Source of the DNA: Chryseobacterium angstadtii | GTDB taxonomy: Bacteria > Bacteroidota > Bacteroidia > Flavobacteriales > Weeksellaceae | NCBI RefSeq assembly: GCF_001045465.1 | Contig: NZ_LFND01000006.1 | Span: 62,001-126,000 of the forward strand | DNA: 64,000 nt | Reading direction: 5' to 3' | In this document: in pieces, positions 24,684 through 33,194 of the stretch | How the letters are laid out: the number at the start of each line of letters is the position of its first letter | How positions within the stretch are numbered: position 1 is the stretch's first letter | Notes under the pieces: model-generated | The model's database searches: none | Seen by the model: only the letters and a program-made list of their open reading frames with translations | What the model was told of the DNA's origin: nothing | Translations under genes and position numbers: made by a program

Positions 24684-27281
24684 TTATTTTTTAACGATTA
24701 CTTTAGATGAAGCTTCAAATCCAAGACCTTTTACAGTTACCATATAGGTTCCGTTGATCAGGTTATTGGTAGAAACTGCTTTCTTAGCATCCGGTGAAAT
24801 TTTATCTTCTGAAGATACCAGTTTTCCTGACATATCATAGATTTCAAGGCTTACTTTTCCTATTGTACTGCTTGGGAAAGTGATATAGAATTCGTCTTTA
24901 GCAGGGTTCGGGTAGATAGAAATTTTATTTTTAGCCGCCTGCACTTCCTGTGTTGAAAGTGATGCACAGTCTTCCGGAACCGAGAAGCTTTCAGTCTGGT
25001 CGTTGATATTGGTAGGAGATCCTGCCAAAGCAGCTGATCCTAAACCTCTTTTAGCAAACACTTTCCAGATCATACATTTATCCACTCCGCCTGTTGTTGC
25101 CAATTCAGCCTGAAGGATTGCATTTCTTCCGTCCACAAATGTAGGGTTACATACCTGAAGTTTCAATGCATCTGTTACCAGCTGAAGAACTCTTGCACTA
25201 CCACTGTTGGCATTAGCAGTAACGTTAGAAGCATATCCATACTTTTCAACGTATTTCCAGTGAAGGTCCCAAAGCATAGTCGCCCACACAAATCCGATAG
25301 AGTGAACATCCGGAACAATAGCAGAACCGTTGTTGTACTCCATTCCGTTTGTTCTTCCGTAAGTATAGTTATTTACAGCAAAATCAGGTGAATATTTAGC
25401 AGGTCTGATTCCTCCTCCTGTAGTGGTCTGCCCGATAGGATAAGTTCCCATTCCTCTTGCTACTGAAGCGTTGTCTCCAGGTCTGTTTGTTAACATTAAT
25501 GCAAAGAAATCTGACCATCCTTCACCCATTTGCTCTTTATCAGCATTTGAATTTAAACAGTTGTATCCGGTTCCGGTCATTCTGTTGGAGATCCCGTGCC
25601 CGTATTCGTGGGTTACAATTCCGTTATCGAAACTTCCGTCGTATTTTGTATCGGCTCTCAAATCAACGTTTACGGTTGTAGGAGTAGCCAGCTTACCTTT
25701 GATAAATTCTCCTTCGGCATTGGTAATCAATATAGAAGGTATAGTAATGGTAGCATCCGTGCCTCCCATATTTCCTAAGGTAGCTCCATTAGCGGCATTG
25801 TTATAAATAATAGCACCAATAGCTCCTGCATTCTGTGCATTTTTCACTTTCACCGAGAAACCACAGGTTCCGCCTCTTTCCACTAAACCTATTTTTCCGG
25901 CTAATTCTCCGGCAGTCAACGCCGTACATCCGTCGATAACACTTGCCAGTTTTACATCTCCTGTGATTCCGATATCATTTAAAGCAGGACCAAACTGAGC
26001 CACTCCTGCATTTACTACACGGTTTACAGCATCAGACGGTGCTTTATAGAATAACTTACGGTTTGATCCCAACCAAAGATACATTTGCATTATCCCGTTG
26101 TAATTATCCGGATAAGAGGCAAAGTTGGCATTATTGAAGCCTCCCCCGTCTTGTGACTGTGCAAAAACATCATCATCATCCAAACCACCGTTTCCAAAAT
26201 TATTATTCTGGAAGTTTCTGGCCGGTTCAGTAAATCCCAATTTATAGAAAATGTCGTGCACCATATTGCTTATATAGAATAAGTTGGTGGTAGCAGCAGG
26301 TAAATTAAGGTAGGTAAAAGCGTTAGGATCATAAGCGAAATCGAAGTTTCTGGCAGCGCCACCATCCGGAGATACTCCGAAAGTCTGTTCGTTACCGTCT
26401 TTATCATCGTATGCGTATACATTGTTTCCTCTTGTAGTAGTGTAGTGCGTCGTTGCATTAGAATGCCACCCTTCCGGTGAAGAAGCCGGCAGCCATGGAT
26501 TGGTAACGATTGCTCTTGTACCGAACGTAGGTGATTCTACCGGTAAAGGAAATACATTATATGATGCGTTATCCGGAGCCAAAGTAAACATATTACTACT
26601 AGTTGCAGGATATGAGTCTTTATTCTGCGGTAACGAAACCATCAGATTTTCACCATGAGCATAGGCTTCGTTATGAAAATTACATGACAGATTTAGATTG
26701 AATTTGCTTAAAATCTTTCCTGTATTAGCATCCACAAGAATATTCCAGTGGTTTGAAGTTTTAGGTTCATGTACCAGATATTCGTAGGCCAATCTAAGGT
26801 TTTGATTCTCATCTGCCGTATACACCAGCCTTTGCTTTACAGCTTTGGATTTATTAGGTCCCTTTTCGAAAAAGGCCATAATCGGCAGGTTCGAAACATC
26901 TTCGGTCCCTAAATCGGCGGCTATTTTCTGTAAAGCCACTTCTTTTGTAATTCCTACAGCTGTAGAAGTGGATACTTTATAATCTTTCAGAAAGTTATCT
27001 GAATAATAAACAATTTTATTATCCTTAACCAATGCTGTTCCTGCAGAAGCATAAACCGGTATTCCGTTGTAGGTCTGCTGGAATTTCACCACATTTCCGT
27101 TCATCGATTTTGAAGGGTCTGTATTTTCAATGACGAAGTTGGTAAGATCGTTCTTTTTATATTCCCTGATTTTGTTTTGAGAAATATAATCTTTAATAAG
27201 CTTCTCGTTATCTTGTGCAAATAAAGTAGAAGGAAAAACTGCGAATGCAGCAAATAAAAGAGGTAGAGTTATCTTTTTCAT
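24684..27281 (-). CDS. Secreted M36 (fungalysin-type) metalloprotease, T9SS type A
   Basis: An 865-residue exported protease. Signal peptide to about residue 22; an FTP/PepSY-type inhibitory propeptide to about 200; the M36 catalytic domain with the zinc motif HEYGH near residue 558 and the distant glutamate helix GEGWSDFFALML; a PA domain inserted in the catalytic domain (about 440-545, GKIGLVERGGTCGFS and AIIYNNAANG); and a type A sorting domain (ISIYPNPAKDEFYIT). It should be secreted through T9SS, trimmed, and degrade extracellular protein. It is a single-gene unit. Confidence 0.94.
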   Translation of the reverse strand: MKKITLPLLFAAFAVFPSTLFAQDNEKLIKDYISQNKIREYKKNDLTNFVIENTDPSKSMNGNVVKFQQTYNGIPVYASAGTALVKDNKIVYYSDNFLKDYKVSTSTAVGITKEVALQKIAADLGTEDVSNLPIMAFFEKGPNKSKAVKQRLVYTADENQNLRLAYEYLVHEPKTSNHWNILVDANTGKILSKFNLNLSCNFHNEAYAHGENLMVSLPQNKDSYPATSSNMFTLAPDNASYNVFPLPVESPTFGTRAIVTNPWLPASSPEGWHSNATTHYTTTRGNNVYAYDDKDGNEQTFGVSPDGGAARNFDFAYDPNAFTYLNLPAATTNLFYISNMVHDIFYKLGFTEPARNFQNNNFGNGGLDDDDVFAQSQDGGGFNNANFASYPDNYNGIMQMYLWLGSNRKLFYKAPSDAVNRVVNAGVAQFGPALNDIGITGDVKLASVIDGCTALTAGELAGKIGLVERGGTCGFSVKVKNAQNAGAIGAIIYNNAANGATLGNMGGTDATITIPSILITNAEGEFIKGKLATPTTVNVDLRADTKYDGSFDNGIVTHEYGHGISNRMTGTGYNCLNSNADKEQMGEGWSDFFALMLTNRPGDNASVARGMGTYPIGQTTTGGGIRPAKYSPDFAVNNYTYGRTNGMEYNNGSAIVPDVHSIGFVWATMLWDLHWKYVEKYGYASNVTANANSGSARVLQLVTDALKLQVCNPTFVDGRNAILQAELATTGGVDKCMIWKVFAKRGLGSAALAGSPTNINDQTESFSVPEDCASLSTQEVQAAKNKISIYPNPAKDEFYITFPSSTIGKVSLEIYDMSGKLVSSEDKISPDAKKAVSTNNLINGTYMVTVKGLGFEASSKVIVKK

Positions 27282-27535
27282 TTTTACTATTAAAGGCGCT
27301 AATTTACAAATAATTCACAATTAATATATTTTTTTAATTAATTATTTTAAAAAATAAAACACTACTCTAAAAAAACCTTTATTTATAGTATTTTTATCAT
27401 TTTTATAATGAGCAAAAAAATCAGTTATCTCCATTAAAAATGTTTAAAAAACAAAATAAGAATAAAGCTCCATTGAAATGAAAACGGAATGAAAAGTCAA
27501 AAATACAATGAAAATAAGTTTTAAAATAGACCATA
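27282..27535. other. AT-rich spacer upstream of the M36 gene
   Basis: About 250 bp, very AT-rich, between the M36 start and the terminator hairpin of the VWA gene. It must hold the M36 promoter but I cannot point to a clear -7/-33 pair. No reading frame of note. Confidence 0.5.
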
Positions 27536-27560
27536 AAAAAACCGCTCAAACGAGCGGCTT
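27536..27560 (-). terminator. Terminator of the VWA gene
   Basis: CCGCTC (27542-27547) pairs with GAGCGG (27552-27557) around AAAC, with a T7 run on the minus strand. The hairpin and the following CTTCATAT-ATCAAT resemble the rpsA terminator at 29305-29331. Confidence 0.75.
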
Positions 27561-27595
27561 CATATCATCAATAGGTCTTTTCTTAAAAACCGGAC

Positions 27596-29020
27596 TTATT
27601 TTTTGATTATTTTTTCTGAATAGATTTCGTTCTTATCATTAATAACATTCACTATATAAACTCCTTCTTTTCGGGAACTGATATCGATGTTGATTTCTTT
27701 TTCATTACGTATAACTTTATTGTACACTGCATTTCCATTCAAATCTCTGATTTCCAATCTTCCTGATTCAAGATTATTTTTCAGTAGAACTTTAAACAAT
27801 CCGTTAGTAGGGTTTGGTGTCAGGGTAAACATTTTTTCTTTTACAGACGACTGGGCACTTCTCAGTACCGGGCATTTCATGCTGATATCATAGTCAAAAT
27901 AAGGATAGTTATTCCAGCTGTAAGCAATTTTATATTCTCCGTTTTGAAGATACACCATACTCAGTCTGAACTTCTGCTGCCCTGTTGCTCCATTATTTAC
28001 CGGATAATCAAAATCCGACGGTTGAAAATAATAATTGAAGAAATTCCCGGCTCCAAAGGAAGGCGTAAATGTTATTGGATATACACTTCCGTCCTGTACA
28101 CTTACGAGCTCCAGTCTAAGATTCACCAAAGTGGCTCCGGCAGGAATGTTATAATATCCGCCGATACCAGCTGCACCCTCTATACATTCTCCAGGCTCAT
28201 ATCTGAAATTCACAGTCGCTAAGTTACCCGGATCGCAGATATTGGAAGCCACTTCCTTCCAGTAATCTACTTCCATATGTCCTATAAAAAAGCCATTGGG
28301 TCTGTTGTAATACAGTCTTGGTAAAACACCATTATCAGGATCCGAAACATTCGTTTCCAATAGTCCGTTATATAAGCCTCCTGCGCTGGAAATAGATGCT
28401 GCAGCCCTTAATGCCTGAGTATCTGTATTGGCATGAATCATTGTAAATTGTGCCTGATAACCCATTTTAAACTTCACCACATTCTCAAATGCAAGAGGGC
28501 TATTTAAAGTTGTATTATTATAATTGACTAGATAGGAGTCATGAGGAGTTCCTGAATTCCTTTGTGCATCTGTAAATACTACAATCTTCAGAGGCTGCCC
28601 AAGATTTAAACTCGTCTGGCTGCTCACAATATCCGGAGTAAAAGCTCCGTTGAAAGCAGTTGCAATCAGATCCAGGGATTCATTAAAATAATCTCCAAAA
28701 TCCAGACGTCTTTCAAAATTTTGTGCTGTAAAGCCATCACTGGTAAAATCACTTTCGATATAAATTAAGGCTTTGTTGGCTCCGGAAGCATTACCATATA
28801 TTCCTGCTCCGTATTGTACAACGGCTACTCTGTTTCTGGGATTACAGGCTAAAAGCTCCTCCATCAGTTTAACTGCGCCACGTTTCATGTGAACATAGCT
28901 GTCATTGGTAGTAGATCTTCCATTATCGAGCATAATAATGTAATCTGAGGATTGCTGGGCATTAAGATTACTCAATGACATTAGAAATGCCACGAGGAAA
29001 AATAAGAATGTTTTTTTCAT
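27596..29020 (-). CDS. Secreted VWA-domain protein, T9SS type A
   Basis: 474 residues. Signal peptide to about residue 22 (LNAQ). Residues 27-240 form a von Willebrand A-like domain that begins DYIIMLDNGRST, a variant MIDAS metal site (D-x-G-x-S rather than D-x-S-x-S), with later VVFTDAQ. A beta-rich region follows, and residues ~400-474 are a sorting domain (FTLTPNPTNGLFKV; DISSRKEGVYIVNV). A surface or secreted ligand-binding protein is likely; the partner is unknown. Single-gene unit. Confidence 0.88.
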   Translation of the reverse strand: MKKTFLFFLVAFLMSLSNLNAQQSSDYIIMLDNGRSTTNDSYVHMKRGAVKLMEELLACNPRNRVAVVQYGAGIYGNASGANKALIYIESDFTSDGFTAQNFERRLDFGDYFNESLDLIATAFNGAFTPDIVSSQTSLNLGQPLKIVVFTDAQRNSGTPHDSYLVNYNNTTLNSPLAFENVVKFKMGYQAQFTMIHANTDTQALRAAASISSAGGLYNGLLETNVSDPDNGVLPRLYYNRPNGFFIGHMEVDYWKEVASNICDPGNLATVNFRYEPGECIEGAAGIGGYYNIPAGATLVNLRLELVSVQDGSVYPITFTPSFGAGNFFNYYFQPSDFDYPVNNGATGQQKFRLSMVYLQNGEYKIAYSWNNYPYFDYDISMKCPVLRSAQSSVKEKMFTLTPNPTNGLFKVLLKNNLESGRLEIRDLNGNAVYNKVIRNEKEINIDISSRKEGVYIVNVINDKNEIYSEKIIKK

Positions 29021-29304
29021 GGGTACTATTTTAAATTTAGTTGGCTAAAAATAATATTTTTTCCCAATTTGATGAAATATTTTAATCATAATTGAAATAA
29101 ATTAATAAAACAACAATTAATACATCCAAAAAAATAAAAATATTGACAAATAAATAAAATTTTAAACATCATACCATCAGACTGTTATATCACAAAAACC
29201 GAAATTCTTTTCCAGTTTGAAAACTTCTCATTTTGAAATACAAACCAGCTCACAAACGCTCATTAATACTATTACTTAGCCTTTTTGGGTGTTCAATAAA
29301 ACAA
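29021..29304. other. AT-rich spacer between the rpsA terminator and the VWA gene
   Basis: About 280 bp of AT-rich sequence with A/T runs upstream of the VWA start. No clear promoter pair or gene is seen. A TTTTTGGGTGTTC stretch near its left end has no recognised role. Confidence 0.45.
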
Positions 29305-29331
29305 AAAAAAGCCGCTCATTTGAGCGGCTTC
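29305..29331 (-). terminator. Terminator of rpsA
   Basis: AAGCCGCTCA (29309-29318) pairs perfectly with TGAGCGGCTT (29321-29330); the minus strand then runs into eight T residues. Confidence 0.85.
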
Positions 29332-29352
29332 ATATTATCAATGGTTCAAAGA

Positions 29353-31143
29353 TTATTTACCTTCTTCCATTTTTCTTTTCAATTCTGCTAATGCATCGAT
29401 ATCTCCAAGAGTTGATCTTTCTTCGTTGTTTGAAGAAGAAGATACATTTCTAGAAGAAGCTTCTTTCATATTTTTCTTCTCTTCGTCTCTGAAGATTCCT
29501 GTATGAGAAACTACTACTCTCTTGAATTCTTTATTGAATTCGATTACTTTGAACTGAGCATCTTCACCTTTCTTGATTTTAGATCCATCTTCTTTCTCTA
29601 ATAATCTTGATGGGCAGAAAGCTTCTACTTCAACGTCTTCGAACTGTACAGAAGCTCCTTTATCGTGAACTTCTACAGCTTTACCAGCGTGGATAGTACC
29701 TTCAGCATATTTAGTTTCGAATTTATCCCACGGGTTTTCAGTTAACTGCTTGTGACCTAAAGATAGTCTTCTAGCCTGAATATCTAATTCAAGAACGATA
29801 ACGTCTAGTTTATCACCTACTGCACAGAACTCAGATGGGTGCTTGATTTTCTTAGTCCAAGAAAGATCAGAGATGTAGATTAATCCGTCGATACCTTCTT
29901 CTAACTCTACGAATACACCAAAGTTAGTGAAGTTTCTTACAGTTCCTACATGCTGAGATCCTACCGGATACTTAGCTTCGATGTTTTCCCATGGATCTTT
30001 AGATAACTGCTTGATACCAAGAGAAATTTTTCTTTCTTCTCTGTCTAGTGTTAATACTTCAGCTTCTACTTCATCACCTACCTTCACGAAGTCTCCTGCA
30101 GATCTCAAGTGAGTAGACCAAGACATTTCAGAAACGTGGATTAATCCTTCTACACCTGGAGCAATTTCTACGAATGCACCATAGTCAGCAAGAACTACTA
30201 CTTTTCCTTTTACTTTGTCTCCAACTTTCATGTCAGCTGAAAGAGCATCCCACGGATGAGCTTCTAACTGCTTCATACCTAACTGGATTCTTGTCTTCTC
30301 ATCATCGAAATCAAGGATAACAACTTTTACAGTCTGTCCGTCTTCAAGGATTTCAGATGGGTGGTTCACTCTAGACCAAGAAAGGTCTGTAATGTGGATC
30401 AATCCATCAACACCTCCTAAGTCGATGAATACACCGTAAGAAGTAATATTCTTAACAGTACCTTCAAGAACCTGACCTTTTTCAAGCTGAGCGATGATTT
30501 CTTTTTTCTGACCTTCGATATCTGCTTCGATCAATGCTTTGTGAGATACAACTACGTTTTTGAACTCAGGGTTGATTTTCACAACTTTGAACTCCATAGT
30601 CTTCCCTACGAACTGATCGTAATCTTTAATTGGCTTAACATCAATCTGAGAACCTGGTAAGAATGCTTCGATTCCGTGTACGTCAACGATCATACCTCCT
30701 TTAGTTCTAGACTTAACAAAACCGTTAACGATTTCACCTGTTTCGTGAAGTTCGTTTACTTTATCCCAAGCTTTAAGCGTTCTTGCTTTTCTGTGAGATA
30801 ACTGTAACTGACCAGTTTTGTCTTCTCTTCTGTCTACCATTACTTCAACCTCATCACCTACACTTAGGCCCTGGTTGTAACGGAATTCGTTAAGAGAAAT
30901 AACACCTTCAGACTTGAAGTTGATGTCTACGATAGCTTCTTTGTCTGTTAATCTTACTACTCTACCTACTAGAACGTCGTTATCGTTCAGGCTGTTAAGA
31001 GATCCGTTGTAGATTTCTTCTAAGTCGCTTTTTTCTTTTCTCGCATCTGCATCAAGACCTGATTCGAATGAATCCCAATCAAATTGTTCTGGTGCTACGT
31101 TTTGGTTTAATAAAACCTCTGCTGAATTTGTCTCTTTTGACAT
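29353..31143 (-). CDS. rpsA: 30S ribosomal protein S1
   Basis: 596 residues, the usual length in Bacteroidota. It contains consecutive S1 OB-fold domains; the third to fifth are clearest, with GVFIDLGGVDGLIHITDLSW, GAFVEIAPGVEGLIHVSEMSW and GVFVELEEGIDGLIYISDLSW each followed by a segment ending RIQLGMKQL, KISLGIKQL or RLSLGHKQL. S1 binds mRNA and helps initiate translation, especially where Shine-Dalgarno sequences are weak, as in this phylum. It has its own promoter and a leader of about 110 nt, consistent with leader-based autoregulation known for rpsA elsewhere (inference). Confidence 0.97.
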   Translation of the reverse strand: MSKETNSAEVLLNQNVAPEQFDWDSFESGLDADARKEKSDLEEIYNGSLNSLNDNDVLVGRVVRLTDKEAIVDINFKSEGVISLNEFRYNQGLSVGDEVEVMVDRREDKTGQLQLSHRKARTLKAWDKVNELHETGEIVNGFVKSRTKGGMIVDVHGIEAFLPGSQIDVKPIKDYDQFVGKTMEFKVVKINPEFKNVVVSHKALIEADIEGQKKEIIAQLEKGQVLEGTVKNITSYGVFIDLGGVDGLIHITDLSWSRVNHPSEILEDGQTVKVVILDFDDEKTRIQLGMKQLEAHPWDALSADMKVGDKVKGKVVVLADYGAFVEIAPGVEGLIHVSEMSWSTHLRSAGDFVKVGDEVEAEVLTLDREERKISLGIKQLSKDPWENIEAKYPVGSQHVGTVRNFTNFGVFVELEEGIDGLIYISDLSWTKKIKHPSEFCAVGDKLDVIVLELDIQARRLSLGHKQLTENPWDKFETKYAEGTIHAGKAVEVHDKGASVQFEDVEVEAFCPSRLLEKEDGSKIKKGEDAQFKVIEFNKEFKRVVVSHTGIFRDEEKKNMKEASSRNVSSSSNNEERSTLGDIDALAELKRKMEEGK

Positions 31144-31262
31144 TTTCTAATAAAATTTGTATTCCTTCTCTTTTAACGGTCTGATAAATGTGATTAAAAA
31201 ATACGGAAGTAATTAATTATTAATATTTTACTCTTTCAAACCTTTCACACAAAAAGTGGGTG

Positions 31263-31293
31263 CAAAGATAAGGATTTTATTTGATATAAACAA
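31263..31293 (-). promoter_or_regulatory. Promoter of rpsA
   Basis: On the minus strand TTG (31293-31291) and TATCTTTG (31270-31263) are separated by 20 bp, a good Bacteroidota promoter. It predicts a leader of about 110 nt before the S1 start. Confidence 0.75.
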
Positions 31294-31305
31294 TGGATTT
31301 TCTTT

Positions 31306-31490
31306 GATGCGGGGTGTGAGTTTGAGAGTGCGAGGGTTTGAGGGTAAATGAGGTTGGTAAGGTTGTTAGTTGCTGGTTGTCAGTTGCATTGTTAATAATT
31401 AAGTTTCTGGCGTCTGAAATATCATACCTGTTATAAAAACTCATCATTCATTTGAAGCAAAATTCACGATTGGCATTTCCAGCCTCAGCC
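31306..31490. repeat. Dispersed intergenic repeat, copy B
   Basis: Reverse-complement relative of copy A at 13359-13550 (same blocks in the same order). Here it lies between the rpsA promoter and the Ntn hydrolase gene and makes up much of that 455-bp spacer. Copies A and B face each other across about 18 kb. Confidence 0.7.
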
Positions 31491-31598
31491 TTTATCTTTA
31501 CCTAAGCTTCAGCCTTAGCCTAAAATATATTTTTCAAAAAAACTTTAACTAAACCATCTTTTTGCAATCAAAACACCAGGATTCCTAAAAACTAAACA

Positions 31599-32864
31599 AT
31601 GTATAAACATTTCCTTTTCATTTTTATCAGCCTGATTTCGTCCGGTATGAGCGCTGTAAAAGCCTGCACCATCTTTTCCTGTTCAAGAGCGGGCCAAACA
31701 TTTGTGGCAGCCAATGAAGACGATATGACCCCGTTTACCAGAATCTGGTACAATCCGGCAACCAAAGACCGCTATGGCTCAGTCAGTTTTGGGGCTCCGG
31801 ATATGCAGTCTGCCGCTGCCATGAATGAATATGGACTGTTCTATGATTTTGCTGCTGCCAACTATGACCTGAGTAAATTGAATCTTAAAAAACCTTATCC
31901 GGGAGATCTGATGTGGGAAATATTAGGAAAATGCAAAAATGTAAAAGAAGCTATGGTCTTCTTAAAAAAATATGACTTTGCCATTTCTGCTAAAGCCCTG
32001 CTGGCGGACAAAGAAGGAAATTCTATAGTCGTTACTCCGGAAGGAATTACAGAAAAGACCGGTGATTTCCAGGTGAATTCAAACTGTAATATGATCAATG
32101 GAAAACTATCCTGCAGAAGACCGGATATTGCCAATGAAATGCTTTCGGGCTCCACGGAAAACAATATTGATTTTCTAAAAAGCATCTTAGACAAAACCCA
32201 TCAGGAAGGAACATTGAATACGTTGTACTCCACGATCTGCGATCTTAAAAAAGGAATCATCTATGTGTATCTTTTCCACGATTATAATACGGTATATAAA
32301 ATTGACTTAAAATCTGAATTGAAAAAAGGGTATCATATTGAAAATCTTGCCGATCATTTTCCGTCTTCATTTGCCTATGAAAATTTTTCCAAAAATCATT
32401 CTTTATACCTTAAAGAATCTATTTTTCAGGAAATGCAGAACAAAGGTGTAGAAGCAACAGTCAATCACTATATTGCAGAAAGCGAAAAACAGGATCCGAA
32501 AAATAAAAACCTCGATCCTGCTTTGCTGGAAGTCGCCTTGCAGCTGATCAAATACTCATGGAATGAACACAACAATGGCGCCATGTGGGATTATTGGTTC
32601 AGCAAACCTGACGGATACAATATTACACCATACAAAGATCCCCGACTTACCTCTGCCGAAAAACTTTTACAATATCTCTCTGCTAAAGAAGAGAAAGATC
32701 TCAAGCTCCGGAATTTCATGTACGAAATATCAGGATTCATCAATTTCACACAGGGAAACAAAAGTATCGCCAGGGAATTTTATGAAAAGGCTATTTCCAA
32801 TCCGGCTGAAACTTATCCTGTTACTTTATCGAGAGGGAAAGAGATGTTGAGTAGACTGAAGTAG
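31599..32864 (+). CDS. Exported Ntn hydrolase, linear amide C-N hydrolase family
   Basis: 421 residues. Signal peptide MYKHFLFIFISLISSGMSAVKA, which when cleaved exposes Cys23 (ACTIFSCS), the N-terminal nucleophile expected of cysteine Ntn hydrolases. GQTFVAANEDD supplies the conserved post-nucleophile segment; AAMNEYGLFYD and NMINGK fit the choloylglycine hydrolase / penicillin V acylase-like group. The C-terminal 150 residues are helical and TPR-like (FTQGNKSIAREFYEKAI). It probably cleaves an amide of a small secreted or peptide-like molecule; the substrate is not known. Confidence 0.78.
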   Translation: MYKHFLFIFISLISSGMSAVKACTIFSCSRAGQTFVAANEDDMTPFTRIWYNPATKDRYGSVSFGAPDMQSAAAMNEYGLFYDFAAANYDLSKLNLKKPYPGDLMWEILGKCKNVKEAMVFLKKYDFAISAKALLADKEGNSIVVTPEGITEKTGDFQVNSNCNMINGKLSCRRPDIANEMLSGSTENNIDFLKSILDKTHQEGTLNTLYSTICDLKKGIIYVYLFHDYNTVYKIDLKSELKKGYHIENLADHFPSSFAYENFSKNHSLYLKESIFQEMQNKGVEATVNHYIAESEKQDPKNKNLDPALLEVALQLIKYSWNEHNNGAMWDYWFSKPDGYNITPYKDPRLTSAEKLLQYLSAKEEKDLKLRNFMYEISGFINFTQGNKSIAREFYEKAISNPAETYPVTLSRGKEMLSRLK

Positions 32865-32865
32865 A

Positions 32866-33165
32866 TGGCAGATCTAGATTTTAGGTTTTAGATTTTAGAT
32901 TTTAGATTTCAGACACCAGATATCAGACGTGAAATTAGGAGATACTACTACTGGTGGCTTCGGGAGCCTCAGCCACCAGACATTTGTCCTTCACTTACTA
33001 TTCTGGATTTACAACCCTCAGACTCGCGTCCCACAACTCTAAAACCCTCTTACACGCACACCTCGCATCCCGAAACCCTAAAACCCTAAAACTCTAAAAC
33101 CCTCCCACTCTTAAACTCGCAACCCGAATCCCGCACCTCGCTCCCAAAATTCCCCGACTCAAACT
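32866..33165. repeat. Repeat-rich spacer: TTTTAGA tract, REP-like element, CCCTAAA tract
   Basis: Directly after the Ntn hydrolase stop comes a TTTTAGATTTTAGA tract (about 32872-32912). A REP-like element follows (32953-32977: GGTGGCTTCGGGAGCCTCAG then CCACC). From about 33005 to 33160 there is a degenerate tract of CCCTAAAAC, CCCGCATCCC and related units, related to the end of copy A. No gene. The helicase promoter is at the right edge. Confidence 0.65.
32953..32977. repeat. REP-like hairpin element with compensatory change
   Basis: Same unit as at 8308 and 22379, but the outer stem reads GGTGGCT/AGCCACC instead of GGGGGCT/AGCCCCC: a G-C pair has become T-A on both sides. Confidence 0.75.
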
Positions 33166-33182
33166 TCCCCCTTAAATTTCAT

Positions 33183-33190
33183 TACCTTTG
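33183..33190 (+). promoter_or_regulatory. -7 promoter element of the RNA helicase gene
   Basis: TACCTTTG matches TAnnTTTG and ends 4 bp before ATG 33195, so the transcript would start at or just after the start codon (leaderless or nearly so), unless translation begins later. Confidence 0.55.
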
Positions 33191-33194
33191 CAAA

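Noticed and set aside
33005..33160. CCCTAAAA-like units that could suggest telomere-like DNA or a CRISPR array
   Set aside because: Units are degenerate, irregular in spacing, lack unique spacers, and resemble the end of the dispersed repeat at 13359-13550.
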